From positions 1 to 62,763 of the forward strand of contig NZ_WTVQ01000027.1 of NCBI RefSeq assembly GCF_012910955.1: 62,763 nucleotides of DNA, written 5' to 3'. Positions 49,598-57,609 of the stretch are shown here, piece by piece; within the stretch, counting starts at the first letter, position 1; every line of letters starts with the position of its first letter. The DNA is from Aromatoleum diolicum. Its GTDB lineage: Bacteria; Pseudomonadota; Gammaproteobacteria; Burkholderiales; Rhodocyclaceae. The translations under genes and the position numbers were made by a program. The notes beneath the pieces were generated by a model. It saw nothing but the letters and a program-made list of their open reading frames with translations. It had not been told where the DNA came from and did not search any database.

Positions 49598-50764
49598 TCA
49601 GATCACCCCGGCGGCGCGCAAGCTCTCGATGTCGCTGATGTTGATGCCGAGCTCCGACAACACGCGATCGCTGTCGGCCCCCGCTGCGGGGGCCGGCGTG
49701 AAGGGTGCGGGATCGAAATCCGACAGGCGCACCGGCGGGGCAAATTGGCGCACACCGGCGACTTCGGTGACCATGCCACGCGCGGTCAGGTGTGGGTTTT
49801 CGAGGCTCTCCTCGAGGCGCAACACCGGCGTGACGCAGCAGTCGACGGGGTCGAACACTGCAATCCACTGCTGTTGCGTGCGACTGCGGAAGATTTCTGC
49901 GACATCGGCACGCGCACACTTGCCCGCTTCGCCGCCAGCCAGATGCGCGGCCTTGAGGTCCGGCCGGCCGAGCGTGTCGCAGACGAGGAACCAGAATTTC
50001 TCTTCCAGCGCGCCGACCGCCATGTGACGCCCGTCGGCGGTCTCATACACGCCGTAGCACGGCACGCCGCCGCTGAGCAGATCCTCGCCACGCGGCCGCA
50101 CGCCGCCATTGGCCAGCACTTCGGCGAGCGGGAAGATCGCATGCGCCAACGCGGCGTCGGTCATCGCGACATCGACGTGGCGCCCGCGTCCGCTGGCGCG
50201 CGCATCGATGACGGCGACGAGCAGCCCGAACAGCGCCGACAGCGTGCCGCCGAGCAGGTCGCCGATCTGCAGGTTTGGAATCACCGGCGCGCCCCCGGCG
50301 GCACCGATCTGTTCGAGCACGCCGGCGTAGCCGATGTAGTTGATATCGTGCCCGGCGCGCAGCGCGTAGGGGCCGCTCTGGCCATAGCCGGAGATGCTGC
50401 AGAAGACGACTTTCGGGTTGGTCGCGGCGAGCGTGTCGTAGCCGAGGCCCAGCTTGTCCATCACGCCGGGACGAAACCCTTCGACGACGACGTCGGCCGT
50501 GGCAACGAGCTTGAGAAACAGTTCGCGCCCTTCGGCCTGCTTGAGGTCGATGCGGATGCTCTTTTTGCCGCGATTGACGATCTGGTAAAAATAGCTGGTA
50601 TCGCCATGCATCGCGCCCATCGTGCGCGCATAGTCGCCGGCGCCGGTGTCTTCGATCTTGATGACTTCGGCGCCGTAATCGGCGAGGTGCTGGGTCGCGA
50701 GCGGGCCGGGCAGCAGGCGCGTGAGATCGAGGACCCGCAGGCCGTCGAGGGGTTTCGGTCGCAT
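49598..50764 (-). CDS. Alpha-methylacyl-CoA racemase-like protein (CaiB/BaiF family)
   Basis: The 388-residue product belongs to the family III CoA-transferase fold. Motifs fit the racemase branch: GLRVLDLTRLLPGPLATQHL at the start, AGHDINYIGYAG (H139/D140), GDLLGG (D169) and CYGVYETADGRHMAVGALEE (E241). Racemases of this group (AMACR, mycobacterial MCR) use His and Asp at these motifs to epimerise 2-methylacyl-CoA or 2-arylpropionyl-CoA. A CoA transferase role cannot be excluded. It is encoded 16 nt after the PaaK-like ligase, so both are likely in one transcript. Confidence 0.85.
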   Translation of the reverse strand: MRPKPLDGLRVLDLTRLLPGPLATQHLADYGAEVIKIEDTGAGDYARTMGAMHGDTSYFYQIVNRGKKSIRIDLKQAEGRELFLKLVATADVVVEGFRPGVMDKLGLGYDTLAATNPKVVFCSISGYGQSGPYALRAGHDINYIGYAGVLEQIGAAGGAPVIPNLQIGDLLGGTLSALFGLLVAVIDARASGRGRHVDVAMTDAALAHAIFPLAEVLANGGVRPRGEDLLSGGVPCYGVYETADGRHMAVGALEEKFWFLVCDTLGRPDLKAAHLAGGEAGKCARADVAEIFRSRTQQQWIAVFDPVDCCVTPVLRLEESLENPHLTARGMVTEVAGVRQFAPPVRLSDFDPAPFTPAPAAGADSDRVLSELGINISDIESLRAAGVI

Positions 50765-50780
50765 CGCGATGGTTTGCTCC

Positions 50781-52013
50781 TTATTCGTACTTGCGGATGT
50801 CGTCGATGACCTTGCCGTCGTTGGCGAGACTGCCGGGGGCGCAGAACGTCACCTCGCCGCGCAGCTTGGTCAGCTCGCGGATGCTGGCGGCGATCGCGCC
50901 GGCAAGGGCCTCTCCGGACTCGCTGATTTCGCAGTGCAAGGTCATGCGGTCGTTCAAGTCGGGATTGTCGACCACGAGGCGAGCCTTTTTCAACTCCGGG
51001 TGACGCTTGACGACATCGGCGATCTGGCCCGGATGCACGAACATGCCCTTGACCTTGGTCGTCTGGTCGGCACGCCCCATCCAGCCTTTGATGCGCAGGT
51101 TGCTGCGGCCGCAGGGGGAGATGCCGGGCAGCAGCGCGGACAGGTCACCGGTGCCGAAGCGGATCAGCGGGTAGTCGGGGTTGAAGCTCGTGATGACGAC
51201 TTCGCCGACTTCGCCGGGGGCGACGGGATCGCCGGTGCCGGGGCGGACGATCTCGAGGATGATGTCCTCGTCGAGCACCATGCCCTCGCGGGCCGGCGTC
51301 TCGTAGGCGATCAGGCCGATGTCGGCGGTGGCGTAAGCTTGTGCGGCGGCGATGCCGCGTGCGGCAAAGGCATCACGCACGCTGGGCGGAAAGGCTTCGC
51401 CGGAGACGAAAGCCTTGGTGAAGGTTTGCCTGACCCCGAGTTCGTCGGCCTTGTCGAGAATGATGCGCAGGAAGGATGGCGTGCCGACATAGGCGTTGGG
51501 CTGCAGGTCGGCCAGGGCTGCGACCTGCTGCTCGGTCTGGCCGACACCGGCGGGGAACACGGTGCAGCCGAGCGCGTGCGCGGCGGTTTCCATCATCGAG
51601 CCGGCCGGCGTGAAGTGGTAGGAGAAGGTGTTATGCACGAGGTCGCCTTCGCGAAAGCCGGCGGCAAACAGCGCGCGGGCGAGGCGATAGTAGTCCGGGC
51701 GCGCGCCTTCGGGTTCGTACAGTGGCCCTGGCGACGCAAACACGCGGCGGCAGCCGGCCCCCCAGCGTGCGGTGGAAAAGCCGCCGAACGGGCGGGCGGC
51801 CTTCTGATGTTCGAGCAATTCGGACTTGCGGGTCACCGGCAGACGGGCGAGCACCTCGCGACTGGTCACCGCGGCCGGTTCCACCCCCTCCAGCAGTCGG
51901 GCGAAGGCCGGCGCGTTCGCCTTGGCATGGGCGATCTGGGCTGGCAGACGCGCCATCAGCTCGCGTTCGCGCTCGGCGGGGTCACGGGTTTCTCTGGCGT
52001 CGTAGAAGGTCAT
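50781..52013 (-). CDS. PaaK-like aryl/acyl-CoA ligase lacking the usual P loop
   Basis: The 410-residue product has the C-terminal half of phenylacetate-CoA ligases: FVSGEAFPPSVRDAF, AYATADIGLIAYE, FGTGDLSALLPGISPCGRSN, then GWMGRADQTTKVKGMFVHPG. Where PaaK has the nucleotide loop SSGTTGKP, this protein has FASPGPLYEPEGARPDY. It would activate an aromatic or branched acid with ATP and CoA, but the altered loop means the chemistry is uncertain. It lies between livF and the racemase-like gene on the same strand, after a 219-nt gap with a long inverted repeat. Confidence 0.85.
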   Translation of the reverse strand: MTFYDARETRDPAERERELMARLPAQIAHAKANAPAFARLLEGVEPAAVTSREVLARLPVTRKSELLEHQKAARPFGGFSTARWGAGCRRVFASPGPLYEPEGARPDYYRLARALFAAGFREGDLVHNTFSYHFTPAGSMMETAAHALGCTVFPAGVGQTEQQVAALADLQPNAYVGTPSFLRIILDKADELGVRQTFTKAFVSGEAFPPSVRDAFAARGIAAAQAYATADIGLIAYETPAREGMVLDEDIILEIVRPGTGDPVAPGEVGEVVITSFNPDYPLIRFGTGDLSALLPGISPCGRSNLRIKGWMGRADQTTKVKGMFVHPGQIADVVKRHPELKKARLVVDNPDLNDRMTLHCEISESGEALAGAIAASIRELTKLRGEVTFCAPGSLANDGKVIDDIRKYE

Positions 52014-52105
52014 CGCAAAGTCCTTGATGCAATAAATCCGGGCAGGTGAAGGCAGGTGCGGCTGGCGTTGCGGATCGGTGGCGCCGTGTTCACCGGCACG
52101 CGGCA

Positions 52106-52181
52106 GCCCCCATCCGGGGGTGTTTCGTGCCGAGGCGTCCGCCGCGCGCCAACGAGGCGCGGATCACCCCCGGATGGGGGC
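52106..52181 (-). repeat. 17-bp perfect inverted repeat between livF and the PaaK-like gene
   Basis: GCCCCCATCCGGGGGTG (52106-52122) and CACCCCCGGATGGGGGC (52165-52181) are exact reverse complements with 42 nt between them. Each arm is itself partly palindromic. There is no T run. In RNA it would be a very stable stem that could protect upstream liv mRNA or limit read-through into the ligase genes. Confidence 0.8.
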
Positions 52182-52232
52182 GGGCAGTCCCGCGAAAAGC
52201 TGTTTCGCCTGAACCACCCGGTTAAACGGGGA

Positions 52233-53069
52233 CTACGACAGCCAGCGCTTGCGGCGGCGGTAGTGCTTCACGTCGCGGAAGCTCTTGCGTCCTTCACCCG
52301 ACAGGCCGAGGTAAAACTCCTTGACGTCCTCGTTGTCCGCCAGCCCCTTGGCCTCGCCTTCCATCACGATGCGGCCGTTTTCCAGGATGTAGCCGTAATC
52401 GGCATAGCGCAGCGCGACCATGGTGTTCTGTTCCGCGAGCAGGAAGCTGACCTGCTCCTTGGTGTTCAGATCCTTCACGATCTCGAAGATCTCCTCGACG
52501 ATCTGCGGTGCCAGCCCCATCGACGGCTCGTCGAGCAGGATCATCTCGGGCTTCGCCATCAGCGCGCGGCCGATGGCGCACATCTGCTGCTCGCCGCCGG
52601 ACGTGTAGCCGGCTTGCGAGGTACGCCGCTGCTTCAGGCGCGGGAAATAGTGATAGACCTTTTCGAGGCTTTCCTTCAGTGCGCTGCGCGAAATCGAACG
52701 CGTATAGGCGCCGGTCAGCAGGTTTTCCTCGATCGTCAGGTGGCCAAAGCAGTGACGCCCTTCCATCACCTGGATGACGCCGCGCTTGACGAGTTCGTTG
52801 GGCGTCATCTGGTCGACGCGTGCGCCCTTGAACTCGATGTTTCCCTTGGTCACGTCGCCGCGCTCGGCATGCAGCAGGTTCGAGATCGATTTCAGCGTCG
52901 TCGATTTGCCCGCGCCGTTCGCGCCCAGCAGCGCGACGATCTTGCCTTTCGGCACCTGCAGGGACACGCCCTTCAGCACGAGAATGACGTGATCGTAGAT
53001 CACTTCGACGTTGTTGATGCTGAGGTAGGGCTGTGCCGCCGGCGCGGCAGTGGTAGTGGCTGTATTCAT
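52233..53069 (-). CDS. livF: LIV-type ABC transporter ATP-binding protein LivF
   Basis: This is one of the two ATPases of a branched-chain amino acid-type importer. The 278-residue product from ATG 53069 has Walker A LLGANGAGKSTTLKSIS (about residue 52), signature TSGGEQQMCAIGRALM, Walker B MILLDEPSMGLAP and the H-loop region LLAEQNTMVALRYADYG. A long in-frame upstream extension to 53363 runs into livK and is rejected. A C-terminal basic tail (KHYRRRKRWLS) is present. It comes after livK, separated by a strong hairpin. Confidence 0.96.
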   Translation of the reverse strand: MNTATTTAAPAAQPYLSINNVEVIYDHVILVLKGVSLQVPKGKIVALLGANGAGKSTTLKSISNLLHAERGDVTKGNIEFKGARVDQMTPNELVKRGVIQVMEGRHCFGHLTIEENLLTGAYTRSISRSALKESLEKVYHYFPRLKQRRTSQAGYTSGGEQQMCAIGRALMAKPEMILLDEPSMGLAPQIVEEIFEIVKDLNTKEQVSFLLAEQNTMVALRYADYGYILENGRIVMEGEAKGLADNEDVKEFYLGLSGEGRKSFRDVKHYRRRKRWLS

Positions 53070-53128
53070 ATGTTTGCTCGGTTTTCGCCTCTTGTCTCCG
53101 TCCCACCTCCCCGGAAATACCGGGAGTG

Positions 53129-53164
53129 GGTCTGCCGGACGCACTGCGATGCGTCCGGCAGACC
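53129..53164 (-). other. 15-bp perfect hairpin between livK and livF
   Basis: GGTCTGCCGGACGCA (53129-53143), a 6-nt loop (CTGCGA) and TGCGTCCGGCAGACC (53150-53164) form a perfect stem 57 nt after the livK stop. With no T run it resembles hairpins that stabilise the upstream binding-protein mRNA and give more binding protein than ATPase. Confidence 0.8.
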
Positions 53165-53221
53165 TCCCCGCGGATGGGGAAGCCTGCATGGGGCGCGAAG
53201 CTCGCGCCCCCGCTTGCGCGC

Positions 53222-54547
53222 TTACATTTCCTTCGTGCAGTCGCGCGGCGTGATGCCCTTTTCCTTCGCGTAGGCAGCGGCCGATTCCTCGATCATCGGA
53301 CGCACGACAGACTTGTCGCCCTCGATCCAGTCGGTCACGACCTTCCACTTCGTGCCGTCCCATTGCTGGAACTTCACCTTGCCACCGCCTTCGTGGTCGG
53401 CGCAGGTGATCTTGAGGTCGGGCATGAAGCCCGCGGCGCCCAGCGCGGTCAGGCGCTTGTTGTCGAGGTCCAGGTTCTCGAAGCCCCAGCGCACCTGCTC
53501 GCCGGTCAGCGACTTGCCCTTGCCATATTTCTCCTGGGCCTTGCGGATCGCCTCGACGGTGATGATGCCGTGCACCACGCCACGGTTATAGAGCACGGTA
53601 CCGACGCGTTCCTTGTCTTCCATGTTGCCCTTGTTCTTGGTGTAGACGTGCTTCTTGATGTCCTGCACGACCGGGTAGTTCGCGCCGGCAACATTGAAGC
53701 CCGCCGCCGTGTAGCCCTTTGCAGCGTCGCCGGCGGGGATCGTGTCCTCCTCGGAGCCGGACCACCACACGCCGACGACCTTCTCGCGCGGGTAGCCGGT
53801 CTTGGCCGCGGTACGCAGCGCCGTCGCGTTCATCACGCCCCAGCCCCACAGGATCACGTAGTCGGGTTTCATCTGGCGGATCTGCAGCCACTGCGCCTGC
53901 TGCTCGTTGCCCGGGTTGGCGACGGCGAGCTTCTCCACCGTGAAGCCATGCTTGGCCGCCAGCTTGTCGAGGATCGCGTGCGACTCCTTGCCGTAGGCCG
54001 AATCGTGGTACAGCAGGCCGATCTTCTTGCCCTTGAGCTTGTCCATCCCGCCTTCTTTCGTGCCGAGATAGTTGATGATCGCCGACGCCTGCGTCCAGTA
54101 TGTCGATATCATCGGGAAGACCCACGGAAAGACGCGGCCGTCGGCAGCGTCGGTGCGGCCGTAGCCGATCGTCACCATCGGGATCTTGTCCTGCGCGACC
54201 TTCTCCAGCACCGAGTAAGTGATGCCGGTCGACAGCGGCTGGAACACCGTGTTACCGGTCGCCCCCTTGGTCTTCAGGCGCTCGTAGCACTCGACGCCGC
54301 GCGCGTTGTTGTACTCGGTCTCGCATTCCTCCCAGGTCAGCTTGACGCCGTTGATGCCGCCGTCACGCTCGTTGACCATCGCCATGTAGTCGATCCAGCC
54401 GCCATACAGCGAGGCGCCATTGGAACCGAACGGACCGACGCGGTAGCTCGGCAGCCCGATGAACTGCTCCGAAGCGGCGACCGCGTAGCCGGTGGCGAGC
54501 AGGCCTGCGATGGTCGCGCCGATGAGTGCGGTGTGCTTGAGTTTCAT
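53222..54547 (-). CDS. livK: LIV-type ABC transporter substrate-binding protein
   Basis: This is the periplasmic binding protein of the importer, 441 aa from ATG 54547 (GGAGGAGACAAC upstream). Its signal peptide is MKLKHTALIGATIAGLLATG, then YAVAASEQF, probably cut after the second Ala of VAA. The Peripla_BP_6 fold is visible: GLLYHDSAYGKESHAI, PDYVILWGWGVMNATALRTA and VVGVWWSGSEEDTIPAGDAA. Such homologues in aromatic degraders bind aromatic or other carboxylates as well as amino acids. The ligand is unknown; the context of CoA ligases favours an organic acid. Confidence 0.93.
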   Translation of the reverse strand: MKLKHTALIGATIAGLLATGYAVAASEQFIGLPSYRVGPFGSNGASLYGGWIDYMAMVNERDGGINGVKLTWEECETEYNNARGVECYERLKTKGATGNTVFQPLSTGITYSVLEKVAQDKIPMVTIGYGRTDAADGRVFPWVFPMISTYWTQASAIINYLGTKEGGMDKLKGKKIGLLYHDSAYGKESHAILDKLAAKHGFTVEKLAVANPGNEQQAQWLQIRQMKPDYVILWGWGVMNATALRTAAKTGYPREKVVGVWWSGSEEDTIPAGDAAKGYTAAGFNVAGANYPVVQDIKKHVYTKNKGNMEDKERVGTVLYNRGVVHGIITVEAIRKAQEKYGKGKSLTGEQVRWGFENLDLDNKRLTALGAAGFMPDLKITCADHEGGGKVKFQQWDGTKWKVVTDWIEGDKSVVRPMIEESAAAYAKEKGITPRDCTKEM

Positions 54548-54635
54548 GTTGTCTCCTCCTCTTGTGTGTATGGTGCTGCGTTTTACCTTGACTGCCAGCC
54601 GGCGTCGCAACACCGGCAAAAAGGTTCAATGAGGA

Positions 54636-55703
54636 TCAGTGCGGGAAAGGCCACAGCCGCATCTTTTCCTTGCCGATCTGCCACAGGCGGGCGAGCCCAT
54701 GTGGTTCGACGATGAGGAAGAAGATGATCAGGCCGCCGAAAATGATTAGTTCGAGGTTCGAGCCGAGCCCGGCCGGCATCGATCCGGCGAACAGCGCGTG
54801 CATCGCGACGTTCAGGAAGATCGGCAGCAGCACGATGAAGGCCGCGCCGAGGAAAGAGCCCATGATCGAGCCGACCCCGCCGATGATGATCATGAACAGG
54901 ATCTTGAACGACAGGTCGAGGTTGAAGCCCTCCGGCTCGACGGTGCCGAGGTAGGTGTAGGCATACAAGGCGCCAGCCACGCCGCAGTAGAACGAGGACA
55001 CGGCGAACGCCGTCAGTTTCGCGCGCATCGGGCGGATGCCGATCACTTCGGCTGCCACGTCCATGTCGCGCACCGCCATCCAGCCGCGCCCGGTGGTGCT
55101 GCGCACCAGGTTCTTGGCGACGAGCGCCAGCACCGCAACGATCGCGAGCGTCAGCAGATACTTCAACACCGGCGTATCGAACGCGAAACCGAGGATCTCG
55201 ACGTGCTGCGCGGTAATCACGCCCGACGACGAGTTGTTCGAGAACCACGGGAATTTCACCAGCGCCCAGACAATGAAGAACTGCGCCGCGAGCGTCGCCA
55301 CCGCGAGGTAGAAGCCCTTGATGCGCAGACTCGGCAAGCCGAACGCAACACCGACCGCCGCCGCACACAGGCCACCGAGCAGCAGCGCGACAATGAAGGG
55401 CATGCCGTCGATGCGCAGTATGAAGTTGTACGCACCGAAGGCGCCGACTGCCATGAAGGCCGCCGAGCCGAGCGAAAGCTGGCCGGCGTAGCCGGTGAGG
55501 ATGTTGAGTCCGATCGCCGCCAGCGAGAAGATCAGCACCGGGATCAGGATCGCCTGCAGCCAGTACTCGCTGGCGATGAGCGGCAGGACGACGAAGAAGA
55601 AGCCGAGAATCGCGATGAACCCGAGCTTGTCCTGGCGGATCGGGAAGATCTGCTGATCTTCCTGGTAACTGGCCTTGAACTGGCCCGCTTCACGGTAAAG
55701 CAT
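54636..55703 (-). CDS. livM: LIV-type ABC transporter permease LivM
   Basis: This is an inner-membrane permease of 355 aa with about nine or ten helices. It has the family segments IGLNILTGYAGQLSLGSAAF, LPSLRIKGFYLAVATLAAQF and IIIGGVGSIMGSFLGAAFIV. It pairs with LivH to form the channel. It lies 107 nt after livH and 88 nt before livK. Confidence 0.95.
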   Translation of the reverse strand: MLYREAGQFKASYQEDQQIFPIRQDKLGFIAILGFFFVVLPLIASEYWLQAILIPVLIFSLAAIGLNILTGYAGQLSLGSAAFMAVGAFGAYNFILRIDGMPFIVALLLGGLCAAAVGVAFGLPSLRIKGFYLAVATLAAQFFIVWALVKFPWFSNNSSSGVITAQHVEILGFAFDTPVLKYLLTLAIVAVLALVAKNLVRSTTGRGWMAVRDMDVAAEVIGIRPMRAKLTAFAVSSFYCGVAGALYAYTYLGTVEPEGFNLDLSFKILFMIIIGGVGSIMGSFLGAAFIVLLPIFLNVAMHALFAGSMPAGLGSNLELIIFGGLIIFFLIVEPHGLARLWQIGKEKMRLWPFPH

Positions 55704-55810
55704 GCGTTGTCTCCGTTTTCTTTGTAATGGTGCCGCCGCAGCCCTGGGGAAATTTCCCGCCCCTTTTCACGGGGCCGCGGCGGGCATGATGCGCAAGCGT
55801 TCTTGTGTGT

Positions 55811-56737
55811 TCAGACCCGGTCGATATGCCGTTCGCCGAACAGCCCTTCCGGCCGCACCAGCAGGAAGGCAAGCGCCAGCACATACGGGAACCAGCCCTC
55901 GATGCCGCCGCCGACGAAGGGGCCGATAAACACTTCGGCGAGCTTCTCGGAGGCGCCGATGATCAGCCCGCCGACAATCGCCCCCGGCACCGAGGTGAAG
56001 CCGCCGAGGATCAGCACCGGCAGCGCCTTCAGCGCGGTGAAGGTCAGCGCGAACTGCACGCCGCTGCGGGCGCCCCAGATCAGGCCCGCCACCAGCGCGA
56101 CGAAACCCGCCACCGCCCACACGATCGCCCAGATGTGCTGCAGCGGAATGCCGATCGACAAAGCGGCCTGATGGTCGTCGGCCACCGCACGCAGCGCCCG
56201 GCCGACCTTGGTGTATTGGAAGAACAGCGCCAGCGATGCAACCAGCGCACCGGCGATCGTCGCGGCGAAGAGGTCGAACTTCGATACCAGGATGTCGGCG
56301 CTCTCCATGATCCATTCGACCGGTTCGTCGGCGATGCCGAGATCCAGACCGCGCACGTTCGCCCCCCAGATACCCTGGGCGATGCCTTCGATAAGGAAGG
56401 TCAGGCCGATGGTCGCCATGAACAGCGTGATGTGCGGCTGATTCACCAGCGGCCGCAGCACGATCTTCTCGGTCAGGATGCCCAGCACCACCATCGACGC
56501 CAGCGCCAGCACGAAGGCGAGCCAGAACACGAAATTGCCGTCGGCTTCGAGTCCGGTCCAGCCGGGCAGCACCTCGCGGAAGCCGACGAAAGTCAGCGCG
56601 GCGAAGAACACCATCGCCCCCTGGGCAAAATTGAACACGCCGGACGCCTTGTAGATCAGCACGAAACCGAGTGCGACCAGCGCGTACAGCACGCCTGACA
56701 GCAGGCCGCCGATCAACACTTCGAAAAAGAACCCCAT
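55811..56737 (-). CDS. livH: LIV-type ABC transporter permease LivH
   Basis: This is the second inner-membrane permease, 308 aa. It begins MGFFFEVLIGGLLSGVLYAL and has FVLIYKASGVFNFAQGAMVF, RAVADDHQAALSIGIPLQHI and ALPVLILGGFTSVPGAIVGG, all typical of LivH. GGAGACAACC precedes the ATG. It is 30 nt after livG. Confidence 0.96.
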   Translation of the reverse strand: MGFFFEVLIGGLLSGVLYALVALGFVLIYKASGVFNFAQGAMVFFAALTFVGFREVLPGWTGLEADGNFVFWLAFVLALASMVVLGILTEKIVLRPLVNQPHITLFMATIGLTFLIEGIAQGIWGANVRGLDLGIADEPVEWIMESADILVSKFDLFAATIAGALVASLALFFQYTKVGRALRAVADDHQAALSIGIPLQHIWAIVWAVAGFVALVAGLIWGARSGVQFALTFTALKALPVLILGGFTSVPGAIVGGLIIGASEKLAEVFIGPFVGGGIEGWFPYVLALAFLLVRPEGLFGERHIDRV

Positions 56738-56767
56738 GGTTGTCTCCTAATCCCTTTTCTTGTGTTT

Positions 56768-57598
56768 TCAGTGCGACGTGCCGAGGTAGGCGGCGATCAC
56801 TTCCGGATTGTTCTTGACCTCGTCGGGCACGCCGTCGCCGATCTTCTTGCCATAGTCGAGCACCACGACGCGATCCGAAATGTCCATCACCACGCCCATG
56901 TCGTGCTCGATCAGCACGATGGTGGTGCCGAACTGGTCGTTCACGTCGAGGATGAAGCGGCACATGTCCTGCTTTTCCTCGACGTTCATGCCCGCCATCG
57001 GCTCGTCGAGCAGCAGCAGGGTCGGTTCCGCGGCGAGCGCGCGGCCCAGTTCGACGCGCTTTTGCAGGCCGTAGGGCAGCCGCCCGACGGGCGTCTTGCG
57101 GATGCTCTGGATCTCGAGAAAATCGATCACCTCCTCGACCTTCTTGCGGTGCTCGATCTCCTCCTTCTGCGCGCGCCCCCAGTACAGCGCGTGCTCGAAG
57201 AGGTTGCATTTCATCTTCAGGTTGCGCCCGGTCATGATGTTGTCGAGCACGCTCATGCCCTTGAACAGCGCAATGTTCTGGAAAGTGCGCGCAATGCCCT
57301 GGGTGGCGGCCCGATGCGGATCCATGTCCTTGCGCACCTTGCCGTGAAAGGTGATCTCGCCCTCCTGCGGACGATAGACGCCGTTGATCACGTTGAGCAT
57401 CGAACTCTTGCCGGCGCCGTTGGGGCCGATGATCGAGCGGATCTCGTGCTCGCGCACGTCGAAGCTGATATTGGTCAGCGCCTTCACGCCACCGAACGAG
57501 AGCGAAATGCCCTGCAGATCGAGGATCACGTCACCGATATGCCGATCGGGCGCCTGCGTTTGCGTGTCGCCCAGAGACGCCATGTCATTCATCATCAT
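56768..57598 (-). CDS. livG: LIV-type ABC transporter ATP-binding protein LivG
   Basis: This is the other ATPase of the importer, 276 aa from the first of three ATGs at 57598, just after GGAGAGGAGCA. Walker A is IIGPNGAGKSSMLNVINGVY, the signature is LPYGLQKRVELGRALAAEP (less canonical YGLQ in place of SGGQ), Walker B is LLLLDEPMAGMNVEEKQD, and the switch histidine is in LIEHDMGVVM. A TTG five codons upstream lies in the ribosome site and is rejected. It is 11 nt after the acyl-CoA synthetase gene. Confidence 0.96.
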   Translation of the reverse strand: MMMNDMASLGDTQTQAPDRHIGDVILDLQGISLSFGGVKALTNISFDVREHEIRSIIGPNGAGKSSMLNVINGVYRPQEGEITFHGKVRKDMDPHRAATQGIARTFQNIALFKGMSVLDNIMTGRNLKMKCNLFEHALYWGRAQKEEIEHRKKVEEVIDFLEIQSIRKTPVGRLPYGLQKRVELGRALAAEPTLLLLDEPMAGMNVEEKQDMCRFILDVNDQFGTTIVLIEHDMGVVMDISDRVVVLDYGKKIGDGVPDEVKNNPEVIAAYLGTSH

Positions 57599-57609
57599 TG
57601 CTCCTCTCC

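Noticed and set aside
49475-50809. 444-codon plus-strand frame over the racemase-like gene
   Set aside because: It is antisense to a gene with conserved catalytic motifs and shows no domain.
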